Shown: piece by piece, positions 44,975 through 54,100 of the stretch
Layout: every line of letters begins with the position of its first letter
Numbering within the stretch: the stretch's first letter is position 1
Assembly: GCA_016648135.1 (NCBI GenBank)
Contig: JADDOH010014665.1
Span: 1 to 64,000 of the forward strand
Reading direction: 5' to 3'
DNA: 64,000 bases
From: Agrypnia vestita
Lineage: Eukaryota; Arthropoda; Insecta; Trichoptera; Phryganeidae
Translations under genes and position numbers: made by a program
The notes under the pieces: model-generated
Told to the model about the DNA's origin: nothing
Databases searched by the model: none
The model's input: the letters and a program-made list of their open reading frames with translations, nothing else

Positions 44975-45577
44975 GTATCTTTAGAATATAATATCATTAA
45001 TGTATAAGTGTTTATATTAATTAAATAAGGGTAAGAATTACAAGGAAATTTATTTATCATAGAATACCAGAGACATTATATAATATTTAGAATATGGAGT
45101 AGTTGCGGGATAATTAATAAACCTTGCGAAAATATCAAAGGTGTTTATTTCAAAGATAACAATTTCCGTTTACACCTTATTTATTAAAGCTTTAATAATT
45201 ATTATAGAATGAACCAAAAATTACACTGTTGCTAGATTGATTTCAGCTCAAGCAAAGTTTTTAAAAATGATTTATATTATTTTTTGGCAGAAAACTCAAT
45301 TTTTAGTACCTTTTATATTACATTGCATAATATTTTATGTTCACGTATGATCCTCCACTTTTGTGTTATAAAATTAAATGCTTAATGTCTCTCGTAAATT
45401 CTTTCAATTGTATATCTCTTGGTAGAATTTTTAAAGCGACAATTTTTTAAGACTATTGCAACATATATTTTTAATGCTGGATATAAAATTCTAAATCAGT
45501 GAAAAACTGATTAAAAATCTTTGTATATGTACAAATATATAATATATATTAAGTACGCTGAAAAAACGCGTTTCAAA
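44975..45577. other. AT-rich intergenic DNA
   Basis: Nothing recognised. Confidence 0.5.
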
Positions 45578-45762
45578 ATATAATAAATGAAAATGTACTT
45601 TGTTTTCACCACTTTTGTATTAAAAAATATCAACATATTTCAGAGCACATAGCCCCTTTGTGAGGATACAATTGTATACCTACTAACAAATTAAAAACAT
45701 ATTGATCTTTTTCAATAAAAAAGTGGTGAAAACAAAGTTCACTTTTATTAATTATATTAATA
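45578..45762. mobile_element. Penelope-like remnant 3: inverted arms around a decayed ribozyme
   Basis: Arms 45,578-45,622 and 45,715-45,760 share ACTTTGTTTTCACCACTTTT in inverse orientation. The arm sequence GTGGTGAAAACAAAGTT is close to the GTGGTGTAAACAAAGTT of the 5038-5398 element, so the two belong to related families. Only one arm is joined to a recognisable ribozyme. Confidence 0.5.
45627..45669 (-). ncRNA. decayed hammerhead ribozyme motif
   Basis: Minus strand: stem I GTATC (45,669-45,665), CTCACAA where CTGATGA is expected (45,664-45,658), stem II AGGGG...CTCT, GAA, stem III ATATGT (self-pairing with a G-U), T, and stem I partner GATAT (45,631-45,627). The stems are kept but the core has three changes, so it is a fossil. 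Confidence 0.4.
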
Positions 45763-46193
45763 ATGTCACCAAAAAATTATTTTGCTTATTTTAAAGACGT
45801 TATATTCAGAAGTATACGAGATTTAATGTAACAGACAGACAAACATTGTTTCTTAAATAAGTGTATATGAGATTAAGAGTACAATACATAAATATCTTTT
45901 AGTATTTTTGTACAATCTAATATCTAATTAATATCTTAAATTGTAACGCTTTTTACAAATTTATTTTTGAATTCATTAATTTCAAACTATAATTAATAAA
46001 AGAAGATCAAGAATTTTTGCATGTTAAAACTATAATACCTTATCAAATGCAGAACTTATGGGGGTATTTGGTGGTATATATAATATCAATAAAACTTTAG
46101 GTGCCAGTTGGTAGTTTATATAACACATTATAATAATTTGACTGTAAATTGTTACGGATGTTTTATACGAACCATTCGTTTTTCCGAGAAACT
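45763..46193. other. AT-rich spacer
   Basis: Nothing recognised. Confidence 0.45.
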
Positions 46194-46239
46194 GTTCTTG
46201 AAGTTTCGTCGAAGTCGTATTCAACGTCATCAGGAGAAC
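46194..46239 (-). ncRNA. hammerhead ribozyme motif, GTC-type, slightly decayed
   Basis: Minus strand: stem I GTTCTC (46,239-46,234), CTGATGA (46,233-46,227), stem II GTTG...CGAC, GAAA, then ACTTC where ACGTC would be canonical, and stem I partner AAGAAC (46,199-46,194), pairing five of six. The core is intact; stem III has one mismatch. A second GAAACGTC lies at 46,350-46,343 on the same strand, as expected if a pLTR unit begins there. Confidence 0.5.
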
Positions 46240-46496
46240 GACCTGTACCCGCTGAGGTATAGGGCGGACTGATTACAATGTGTTTAATTTGTATAGTTAA
46301 AATGAAGAGATATAAATACACCAACGTATCGACACGTGTATTTTGACGTTTCAATTCAAGTCAATTTAAGATTTATTCATAGAAAATATATTTTGTCAAA
46401 TAAGTGTCTATTTTTGCAATATTTTTGCTAAAATTCTAGTAATCAATTATCTACCCGGTAATATCCTGCTTTTTTTATTGTTAAAATCTACCTTAA
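46240..46496. other. spacer; likely PLE pLTR remnant to about 46,360
   Basis: Minus strand GAAACGTCAAAATACACGTG near 46,350 suggests the 3' half of another hammerhead. No coding. Confidence 0.35.
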
Positions 46497-46735
46497 CCCT
46501 TTGCGCTCGAAAGGTTTTTGCTATGTTATTACTCATTTCTCGATAAAATTCCTTAACTTATTGCTATTTAATTGTACTTATATGATTCTGGTTAAATTAT
46601 ATTGAAAACTAAAAAACCCAATATATTTAAAATATTGAGAAATAATACTTTATTTTCTTGCCGCCACAGCGGCGGCTCTCGATTAATATGGCAAACCATG
46701 CATGCCGCCTCTATGGCGGCCTCGAGTGCTAAGGG
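46497..46735. mobile_element. piggyBac-type MITE with TTAA target duplication
   Basis: 239 bp, flanked by TTAA on both sides (46,493-46,496 and 46,736-46,739). Terminal inverted repeats are CCCTTTGCGCTCGA on the left and, inverted, CCCTTAGCACTCGA on the right. Internally there are GCCGCCACAGCGGCGGC and GCCGCCTCTATGGCGGC hairpins near the right end. No ORF, so mobilised in trans if at all. Its TIRs differ from those of the 7386-9839 element beyond the CCC. Confidence 0.75.
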
Positions 46736-46739
46736 TTAA

Positions 46740-47290
46740 AATCCGAAGTAAACTTTTAAAAGCTTGCCGAAATTTTTTTTTAAATTGCTTGGTTGTATTA
46801 AATTTATATCAGTATTTATGCACTAGATAAGAGTTTATTTTAAAGCACAATATTTACAGAACCTTACACTTATGGGAAAATAATACACTGTATAATATTT
46901 TCTATTAGTATTATTAAGATAATACAAGCATTCTTACGAAAACCGCAAACCGCATTTAAATTCAACTTCATTGTGCTAGAAAAATATTTAATTTTGAAAA
47001 ATTGCTATTTTTAACATACTCGTAGTTCCGTATAATCAAAGCGGTAACCACATAGTTTAAAAACAGTTTACAAATGTGTGTTTGGAGTTTTCCAGGGGAG
47101 ATAAATCATACAGATACATACATTCACGTCCAGACAGCAGGGTGGTGAAAAGAGTTTGCCCAATAACCATTCTTTTAGGCTGTTCTTGTACCATGTTAGG
47201 GAGAAGCCCGGCTGGTCTGACTTTTTCTGATCTCGTCTGGTAAGATTGACTTCATCGCTGCTCATCGGTACCCTGAATTAAGTTGTTATC
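46740..47290. other. intergenic DNA
   Basis: AT-rich; GC-balanced patch 47,090-47,270 without recognised content (minus frame 65 codons, no motif). Confidence 0.4.
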
Positions 47291-47450
47291 AATTTTTCTT
47301 AATGTTGTGGTGGTCATGACGCTCGACTTGTAATCTGATTATCGGTGATTGAGCCCGATTTCAGGACACCTGATAGCATTTTAGTCATATATTAATCGCA
47401 CAAATATGTAGCTTAGTTTTTAAAATAGTAAGAATATTGATGCTCCTTGT
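47291..47450 (+). mobile_element. degenerate tRNA-derived SINE (putative)
   Basis: Head 47,295-47,350: GTGGTGGTCATGACGCTCGAC (A-box-like) and CGGTGATTGAGCCC (weak B box). The 3' part TAGCTTAGTTTTTAAAATAG, then AAGAATATTGATGC, is shared with 39,606-39,650 inside the duplicated unit (and 43,760-43,804), supporting an interspersed element. Confidence 0.4.
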
Positions 47451-47910
47451 ATATTTGAAGAAGAGTAATGGGATGGATAATTGAGAAATATCTGGAAAAC
47501 AATGACATTTATGGATGGGTTACCAGAGAATCCACAATCCCGTAATTTAAAAAAAATATATTTTTTAATTTTCTTAAGATGCAGTTGAAAAATTCACATT
47601 TTAATATTTATTTAAGATTTGGAATCGTAAAAACTTTAAAGTGGTAAAGAAAAAAGGCGGAATGATACCTGTTGAGAAGTAGAATGGGAGGCATATGCAC
47701 ATATAAACCAAGGCAAGGAAGATCACTCAGGAGAAACTACATAACGATAAACTTTAAATATGTAGTTTAAAAAAAAATAATATAAAAATATATACACGTA
47801 TATATAAATTAAATTTTGACGATATAAAATTAAGAATAACACTTGATGATAGATTTGTATTATTAAAAAAAAAACAACTGTGTGCTTGCTTTTGCATCGT
47901 ATCATTATGA
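47451..47910. other. AT-rich intergenic DNA
   Basis: Nothing recognised. Confidence 0.45.
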
Positions 47911-48480
47911 TTGTTTTTTCCAGAATCCAAAGTATTTTTCAGCAAAGACATCAAACATTCCGACGTGTCTAAAACAACGCCAGCAATTAAGGGTTGAGAA
48001 CTTCCGAAACCCGTATTTTTCTTCACTCTTTTCTATACTTAACAAATTTCTTTAGACTTCAACTGATTTATTCGTTCCTCAGCTCCGTACTGACCCTTTC
48101 TTTCTTGAAAACAGATCCGGAAAATTGGTTCAAGTCGTTGGGACTAAAAATAAATCAAACGGGATTGAGAAAGACCCTTTTTCATCCGATTTAATTTATG
48201 AGCGAGGCGCCACGTGCCGTGTCAGTAAATTACTCCAACACGAATTAAGCCCGCGTGCTAAACCTAATAACACAATTTAAAGTATTAACCTCACCTACAA
48301 CACACGAACACTCATAATCAAACATGCATGTCCTATGCAAATATGTTAGTCATTATAATAAACGTTGGCTTTACTGTGGCGACGGTGAAATGCAGTCCAA
48401 CAACAAAACGACGCACTGGTTATCGGCTCCGTACAGCTACACAAGTAGAACTTTGATCAGAATTTTCGCTATTTAATTCT
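47911..48480. promoter_or_regulatory. GC-balanced island with octamer and E-box-like sites (candidate regulatory DNA)
   Basis: Includes GGCGCCACGTGCC (CACGTG E-box, about 48,207-48,219), ATGCAAAT (the POU-domain octamer, about 48,335-48,342) and high-complexity unique sequence without long frames. The functional claim is tentative. Confidence 0.25.
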
Positions 48481-48554
48481 GCTAAAAAGGTGCATCGAAA
48501 CAAGGAAAGAAAGATTGATAATTACAGAAACTACTTGTTTATTGCATTGAGTTT

Positions 48555-48630
48555 AGTATCTTTTTGATCTAATGGTTTTGACTCTCACACTCACTTAGTT
48601 GGTGGTCAGTGTTTCAAGCCTTGTTCCAGG
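48555..48630 (+). mobile_element. degenerate tRNA-like SINE head (putative)
   Basis: TTTTGATCTAATGGTTTTGAC resembles an A box and GTGTTTCAAGCC a B box about 45 bp later. It resembles the tRNA-like head at 62,141-62,215 (inverse strand). Confidence 0.35.
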
Positions 48631-48870
48631 AGACCATCAAATGTGTCATACTTTCTTGGCAAAATCATTTAAATAAGTTTCAGGATACGTAATTTTTGCG
48701 AATCTCATAGTTTTTCAGAAAAAAAGTAATGTTCTTTGAAATAAGTGTAATGGATTTCTCTACCTTGAGGCATCTAAATGTATATTAAATTATTTTTTTT
48801 GACGTAAGTAGTGGACATACAAAAATTAATTTACTTTCATTGCTTACAAAATACATCCCATAATTTTAAC

Positions 48871-49103
48871 AAACTAACTAACCATCACGCCGTTTCTCCA
48901 CAGGGTAGGCATAGAGGATTGAATGCCACACTCTTCTATCCTGGCGTACCACTTTTGCTTCAGCCACATTCATACGGTTGTTGCGGCTTTAAACATGGCC
49001 ATCTAAATACTTGCAGTATCTGGTCGTGCCAGGTCTATCGCGGACGCCCTCTATTCCTGTTGCATTCAACACTCGCCTCATATATTTTCTTAACCATCCT
49101 TAA
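48871..49103 (-). pseudogene. LINE 3' end, inverse copy of the 19,195 family
   Basis: On the plus strand it reads CATCACGCCGTTTCTCCACA, CCACACTCTTCTATCCTGG, CTTCAGCCACATTCATAC and AGTATCTGGTCGTGCCAGG, i.e. the inverse of the 19,195-19,465 copy with decay and a small deletion. The mariner at 49,127 inserted just beyond its end. Confidence 0.7.
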
Positions 49104-49126
49104 TTATATTTATAATAATTCATATA

Positions 49127-50394
49127 TTAGGTCCTTACATATGAAATTGGCGTTTTGCCGTACTGGCAAATTTGTTCTCAAATATCTTCTCTTTAGTTAC
49201 GAATTCCAAATCTAAATTTATACAGCTATTTACTCATGTATTTGTGTTTTGAAAATTATAATTCATTTGTTTTTTCCTCAATTGTTTTTTTCTTTGCGTC
49301 ACTCAGTTTACAAAATGAAAAACTTGAAATATCGCGTTATTTACGAGTACGAGTTCCACCGTCGCACCAGTGCTGCAGAAACGGCTCGAAGGATTAATGA
49401 TGTGTATGGCGACGGTGCTGCAAAAGAAAACACAGTGCGTTTTTGGTTCCAACGTTTTCGTTCTGGAAATTTCGACCAGCAGAACAAGCCCCGTGGACGG
49501 CCGGAGACCAAAGTTGATAATGAAGAATTGAAGGCGGATCCATCGCAAACCACATCCGAGTTAGCTGCAGGCTGCGGTGTTAGTGATAAAACTGTTTTAA
49601 TCCACTTGAAGCAAATTGGTAAGGTGAAAAAGCTTGAAAGGTGGGTACCTCACGAATTGAGTGAAGCAAATCAACAAACGCGCGTTGACTGCTGCGTTGC
49701 ATTACTCAACCGGCACAATAATGAAGGGATTTTAAATCGAATCATTACCTGTGATGAAAAGTGGATCCTGTACGATAATCGGAAGCGCTCATCGCAATGG
49801 CTGAACCCTGCCGAACCAGCCAAACCATGTCCCAAGCGAAAATTGACTCCAAAAAAGTTACTTGTGAGCGTTTGGTGGACTAGTGCTGGTGTCGTTCACT
49901 ACAGCTTTCTTAAGTCTGGCCAGACGATTACGGCAGATGTCTATTGTCAGCAACTGCAAACCATGATGGAAAAGCTAGCTGTTAAACAACCGAGGCTGGT
50001 TAATCGCTCTAGGCCACTGCTGCTTCATGATAACGCTAGACCACACACTGCACAACAGACGGCTACCAAATTAGAGGAGCTTCAATTGGAATGTCTAAGA
50101 CATCCACCGTACTCTCCGGACCTTGCCCCAACAGATTACCATTTTTTTCGAAATTTGGATAACTTCTTGCAAAGGAAAAAATTCAACTCCGATGGGGCAG
50201 TCCAAACCGCCTTCAAAGATTTTATTGATTCCCGTCCGAATGGTTTTAAAGGGATCAATGAACTACCTATGAGATGGCAAAAGTGCATAGATAGCAATGG
50301 TACATACTTTGATTAAATAAATATATTATAATAAAAAAAAATCGGCTTTATGTTCCTCCCATACTAAACGCCAATTTCATATGTAAGGACCTAA
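49127..50394 (+). mobile_element. mariner-family DNA transposon, structurally complete
   Basis: 1,268 bp. Perfect 29-bp terminal inverted repeats (49,127-49,155 and 50,366-50,394) start TTAGGTCCTTACATATGAAA. Each end is flanked by TA (49,125-49,126; 50,395-50,396), the mariner target. One long transposase frame lies inside. It is the least decayed element in the window and therefore probably the youngest insertion. Right of the stop there is a polyA-like AATAAATA. Confidence 0.93.
49315..50316 (+). CDS. mariner transposase
   Basis: Cut-and-paste transposase, 333 aa from the ATG at 49,315. That start is preferred to the upstream in-frame ATG at 49,249 because mariner proteins begin near this MKNLKYRVIY and the extra 22 residues look like translated 5' UTR. 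N-terminal helix-turn-helix DNA-binding domain (residues about 1-105) with a GRP linker (residues 61-63, RGRPE), WVPHEL at 110-115, and the DDE domain: D147 (ITCDEKW), D239 (LLLHDNARPHTA) and D274 (YSPDLAPTDYHFF). The 34 residues between the last two Asp give the D34D signature. No stop or frameshift. Compared with my recollection of related insect mariners, a few residues seem missing around 73-75 and 309-311, so activity is uncertain. Confidence 0.93.
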   Translation: MKNLKYRVIYEYEFHRRTSAAETARRINDVYGDGAAKENTVRFWFQRFRSGNFDQQNKPRGRPETKVDNEELKADPSQTTSELAAGCGVSDKTVLIHLKQIGKVKKLERWVPHELSEANQQTRVDCCVALLNRHNNEGILNRIITCDEKWILYDNRKRSSQWLNPAEPAKPCPKRKLTPKKLLVSVWWTSAGVVHYSFLKSGQTITADVYCQQLQTMMEKLAVKQPRLVNRSRPLLLHDNARPHTAQQTATKLEELQLECLRHPPYSPDLAPTDYHFFRNLDNFLQRKKFNSDGAVQTAFKDFIDSRPNGFKGINELPMRWQKCIDSNGTYFD

Positions 50395-50404
50395 TATTAT
50401 AATA

Positions 50405-50592
50405 ATTATAACCAACCATAATTGTAATTATAATAATTTCGCAATCTGTCCGTCCGTCCGTCGTAACTTCGTGTATCGTCCGTAACTTCTTAGTTTTTAT
50501 TTATTTTTTATAAATAAATAAATACTTATTCTTTAGGAACCAACATATAAAAGAACCTTCATTTTTTACAGCTCGTTGTTTAAATTAAAACA
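50405..50592 (+). repeat. family G interspersed repeat, copy 2
   Basis: TTATAATAATTTCGCAATC, GTCCGTCCGTCCGTCG, AACTTCGTG, TATTCTTTAGGAACCAACAT and TTTTTTACAGCTCGTTG follow the order of 26,991-27,312. Confidence 0.5.
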
Positions 50593-51130
50593 AAACATAT
50601 TGTAAAAATTTCAAAATGGGGGAGTTACGTGCTGTCTCGCGAAGGTCTTTCTGAGCGCAGTTGGTGGAAATAATCATGTCGCCAGGGTTTGAGTGAGATG
50701 AAAACGTTAATTATTTTCTTGTTAAATGATGTTATGTCTATGATTTACGCATCGAAAAAATTAAATGTTTTTTGCAAAAATGAAATAATTTTTTTCTTAA
50801 AAAAATCATAATGATGGAAAACTGAAAAATTCATAATTAGCATTCATAACGGCGCATTTTATTAAAAAAAAATTGTAAACTAAATTGTAAGGTATGTAAA
50901 CTTGTTATTTATTAAATGTGTGCAATGTTTAAAAAAATCGGCTTAATAGTTTTTGAGATATTTTCTCCAACAGACTGAAAAAGGGGGTTTCGAGAAAAAC
51001 GCAAAAGAGTAGGGCGTTGAAAAGGCTTGCTTCTATTTGCTATAACTCAGTCAATCTTTAGAATTTTTGAATGAGTAATGACTTAAATAATTTTTATATT
51101 TTTACAGATACGATAAAGTGAAAAGAATTT
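50593..51130. other. AT-rich spacer
   Basis: Nothing recognised. Confidence 0.45.
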
Positions 51131-51475
51131 TTTTTTTTGAAAATATCGAGGTCATCGTCTACGCGGTGTAGAACCCGGAAGCAACGTTTCAAAAACACAC
51201 AAGTTGTGTGCTTCAAGGAGATACGTCAGTACAAAGCCAGCTGGACCTTCAAAAGTCAATCAGTCGGCTGCACCCCCGCACTAGTCAATGTTCACGGGTC
51301 CCGGGCGTCCAGTGGCGCTTTGGCTCGGCGGAGTGCGCCCATCAATTACATCGCCAGATGGCGTCTCTATTCCGAGCACACCACAGCGGTCCTGATCCTG
51401 CAGGAGACTCGAACATAGTAAATCAACTGTTAATCTTTATGATTTGTTACGATTTATTTCAAAATGAACATTGAA
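51131..51475 (+). other. GC-rich block with two overlapping open frames, unidentified
   Basis: Two plus frames are open together: 51,137-51,418 (93 codons; ends with ILQETRT) and 51,208-51,474 (88 codons; contains WRFGSAECAHQLHRQMASL). Neither is recognised. A T-rich run then CGAG precedes it (acceptor-like) and GTAAAT follows at 51,418. It could be a host exon or a GC-rich TE piece. Confidence 0.25.
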
Positions 51476-51544
51476 AATGAAAATCGTGTAGATTTCATCT
51501 GTATGAGTAATCAAAAATAGTAATTTCGTTCGAACATTCTCAGC

Positions 51545-51630
51545 GGCTGGGGATGCGGCTTGAACCACTGGCCAGCAAACTCGAAGCGGCCGCTTAACGC
51601 GTGTCGCTACCCTCGCCTCTCCGTGGACCG
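51545..51630 (-). mobile_element. tRNA-derived SINE head
   Basis: Minus strand: GGTAGCGACACGCGTTAAGCG (A-box-like) and GTGGTTCAAGCCGCATCCCC (B box GGTTCAAGCC). GC-rich against AT-rich flanks. The GGTTCAAGCC match is good but no cloverleaf could be completed, so a SINE is likelier than a tRNA gene. Confidence 0.45.
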
Positions 51631-51639
51631 CCAAAAAGA

Positions 51640-52695
51640 TGCTATAAATATATACTAGGGCTTAGCAAAGATGCGAAACAATGTTTCGTCATTTTTTTAC
51701 GGGTTACAGCAAATTGTTTTTTTATAAAAGCTGCAGAAGAAAAAAAGTGTTTAAGATAGTCAAATTCTTATTGATATTCTCGGAGATAGTTCTATGAATT
51801 TTTTGGTAAATTAGCCGTGAAACAAACGCTTTTAGATCCTGTCGGTTGTTAATATCCTCACACCTATCTTATATATCCATCTTACTTTCAAAATATTACT
51901 AGGCGTATGATCATATTTAAAAATTAAAAATACGACAGCATACCAAATGCAAACGGTATATGCAGTATAAATACAGGTTACTCGGTTCTGGATTACAATA
52001 ATTATAACTGTTAAATTTGTTGACCACAAACGGATAATGTATTCCTTATTATGTTATTACATAAATTGTTAATAAATTACACATGTCGTATGACCTGTCT
52101 CTAAACGATGGTTTGATAATTCTGAGAAATAATTCTAAATAAGATCTATCATCGATATTATTTTATTTTAATATTAAATAACGTTCGTTTTACTAAAATA
52201 AAATACCAAACAATCGCAAATAAGTTAATTGGCTTTATCAAATGACATACAATATAATTTCAATGTTTAAAGGACGATTAGATTAACCTTTAACCATTGT
52301 AGTTCTGATTTATTTGACAATATAGTATATTCATTATTTTCCCTGCGATTTAATTATTCCGTTGCGGGTCCTTGATCTAACAGATATTTTAGAAGTCTCG
52401 TTTAATCAGCGTGTACGTGATATTATACGTAGAGATTTTGTTGTTCCACATATTCCGCTCTCGAGACGAACAACAGTTGGTTAAGAATAGCGCTCCTTGA
52501 TTAAATCTGGCAATATACGAACTGCGCAAATTTTATGGGCAATTTGCAATGTTTCTCTCTTTATCGCATACATTCGGACGGAGGTTTATGAGCAATACAC
52601 ATGTTAGCAATGTTTTGTATTTTAAATTTTATATGCTTTTATTACTAACCATGACCGGTAAATAATATTCAACAATATAAAAAAGTAACCCATAA
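51640..52695. other. AT-rich intergenic DNA
   Basis: 51,649-51,712 (ATATATACTAGGGCTTAGCA, then ACGGGTTACAGC) is shared with 57,553-57,618 and echoes the tail of family G. Nothing else recognised. Confidence 0.45.
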
Positions 52696-53084
52696 TACTC
52701 CCTTTCTCATTTACTAGTTGAAACTTTTTTTTTTCGCTTAACCTACGCGTTGGGCTTCGGTCGGGCGACGCTACGAAAGGGAGTAATAAAAAATTCCAAA
52801 AATCCAAAATTATACTATAATCAAGTTTTGCGTCTACAAGACGCGTTGATATATTTTCATACAAGTTAATAAGTTTTATGAAAAAACCATTCAAAATTTG
52901 AAAAATCCAAAAATGTATTGATTTTCTTTAACGAAAATTTAATAGATCTCCTTGATCATCGCCACGAGTCTGCTTGCTAAGTTTCAGCTCGATTGTGTCA
53001 CGGGAAAGGGGTTTAAAATGGATCCAAATTTTTTTCGTCAGACAAGAAGACAAGCAGACGCCACGAGTTAATATAAAGGGAGTA
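52696..53084 (+). repeat. family A short TIR repeat, copy 2
   Basis: Starts TACTCCCTTTCTC and ends AAAGGGAGTA, with the same segment order as 3261-3607. At 52,775-52,785 an internal GAAAGGGAGTA is also an exact inverse of the first 11 bp, so 52,696-52,785 would be a 90-bp TIR unit on its own inside the 389-bp unit. Confidence 0.75.
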
Positions 53085-53289
53085 AAAAGGTAAATAAATG
53101 ACTGATTGATTTTATTTTTTTATAGCTTATTGAAAAAAGCTTGAGTTTTATTTTTTTTCTAATAAAAAGGGACTTAAAATCAAAAATTTAAAAGCTAATT
53201 TGTGTTTATATCATCTGTGCCCATCTTTACTTATTATATTTAGAAAACAAATATATAACGATAATATACAAAAAACTAACACATAAAAA
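53085..53289. other. AT-rich spacer
   Basis: Nothing recognised. Confidence 0.4.
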
Positions 53290-53545
53290 CCAAGTCTTTA
53301 TTATACTCTCTTTATCATTGAATCAGGTTTCGTACCTATACACGCGTCGGGCTAATTACTCATTTGTATTGATTCCAATTTGAAAAATCCATTAAAATTT
53401 CGAAAAATCCAAAATTATACCACATTTATTGAATTTTTTTAAAAGAAAATTTGTTAGATGATTTTTATCATCGCCACGAGTCTGCTTGCAAAGTTTCAGC
53501 TAAGCAAAGCAGACGCTACAGGTTAAAAAAAGGTTCGGGTTTGCT
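53290..53545 (+). repeat. family A repeat, copy 3 (partial)
   Basis: CCAAGTCTTTATTATACTCTC, ACACGCGTCGGGCT, AAAAATCCAAAATTATACC and ATCGCCACGAGTCTGCTTGC keep the family order, with the GGCGACGCTACG segment deleted. It runs into GGGTTTGCTGACCCGGGG at about 53,536. Confidence 0.6.
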
Positions 53546-53659
53546 GACCCGGGGTTTTAAGCCCCATCTTCGGCCGCTTAATTTGTTTTTTAACCGTAAA
53601 TTTGAACGTTACGTTGTATGTACGAAGTTACGGAAGGATAGACAGGCAGACAGACGAAC

Positions 53660-54100
53660 GGATAGACGGTTCTCGAATGCTTTAGAAGTTTCTGGAAACA
53701 GAAAGTTCAAGAAGGTTCAAATTGATTAGCGGAGTATGTCGGTGAGTCTAGATTGTTTCAGGACATTCGATAAAGCTGTAGAAAGTTCTAGAAAGAGAAC
53801 ATTCTAGAATATTCCAAAAAGTTTTATGAGGTTGTAAGCTGAGTGCGGAATGTGTCAGTGAGACCAGAAGATTCCATAACGTTAGATAAAGCAGAAAGTT
53901 CTGGAAGGAGATCGTTCTAGATGATTTTCAAAAGTTCTATAAGGTTCCAAACAAAGTGGCGGAGTGTGTCGTTGACTGTAGAAGGTTCCAGAAAGAATTA
54001 TAATGCTCTAGAAGTTTTTGGAAAGAGAACGTTATAGAAGATTCCAGAGTATTCTATACGATTTCGGAATGCTCTAGAAAGTTTTGGAAGGTTCTCTCTA
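53660..54100. repeat. tandem array of ~115-bp units carrying heat-shock-element-like blocks
   Basis: Units restart at GCGGAGTATGTC (53,729), GCGGAATGTGTC (53,845) and GCGGAGTGTGTC (53,959), with partial units at both ends. Each holds a 34-nt block of the form GAAnnTTCnnGAA-nnn-GAAnnTTCnnGAAnnTTC at 53,685-53,718, 53,781-53,814, 53,894-53,927 and 54,011-54,044, plus a shorter one at 54,077-54,094. The first two blocks have every module intact; the third and fourth have two or three module changes. Inverted GAA/TTC modules 2 bp apart are the binding sites of heat shock factor. No ORF of note. Confidence 0.8.

Noticed and set aside
49303..49553. Minus-strand ORFs within the mariner
   Set aside because: Shadows of the transposase gene.
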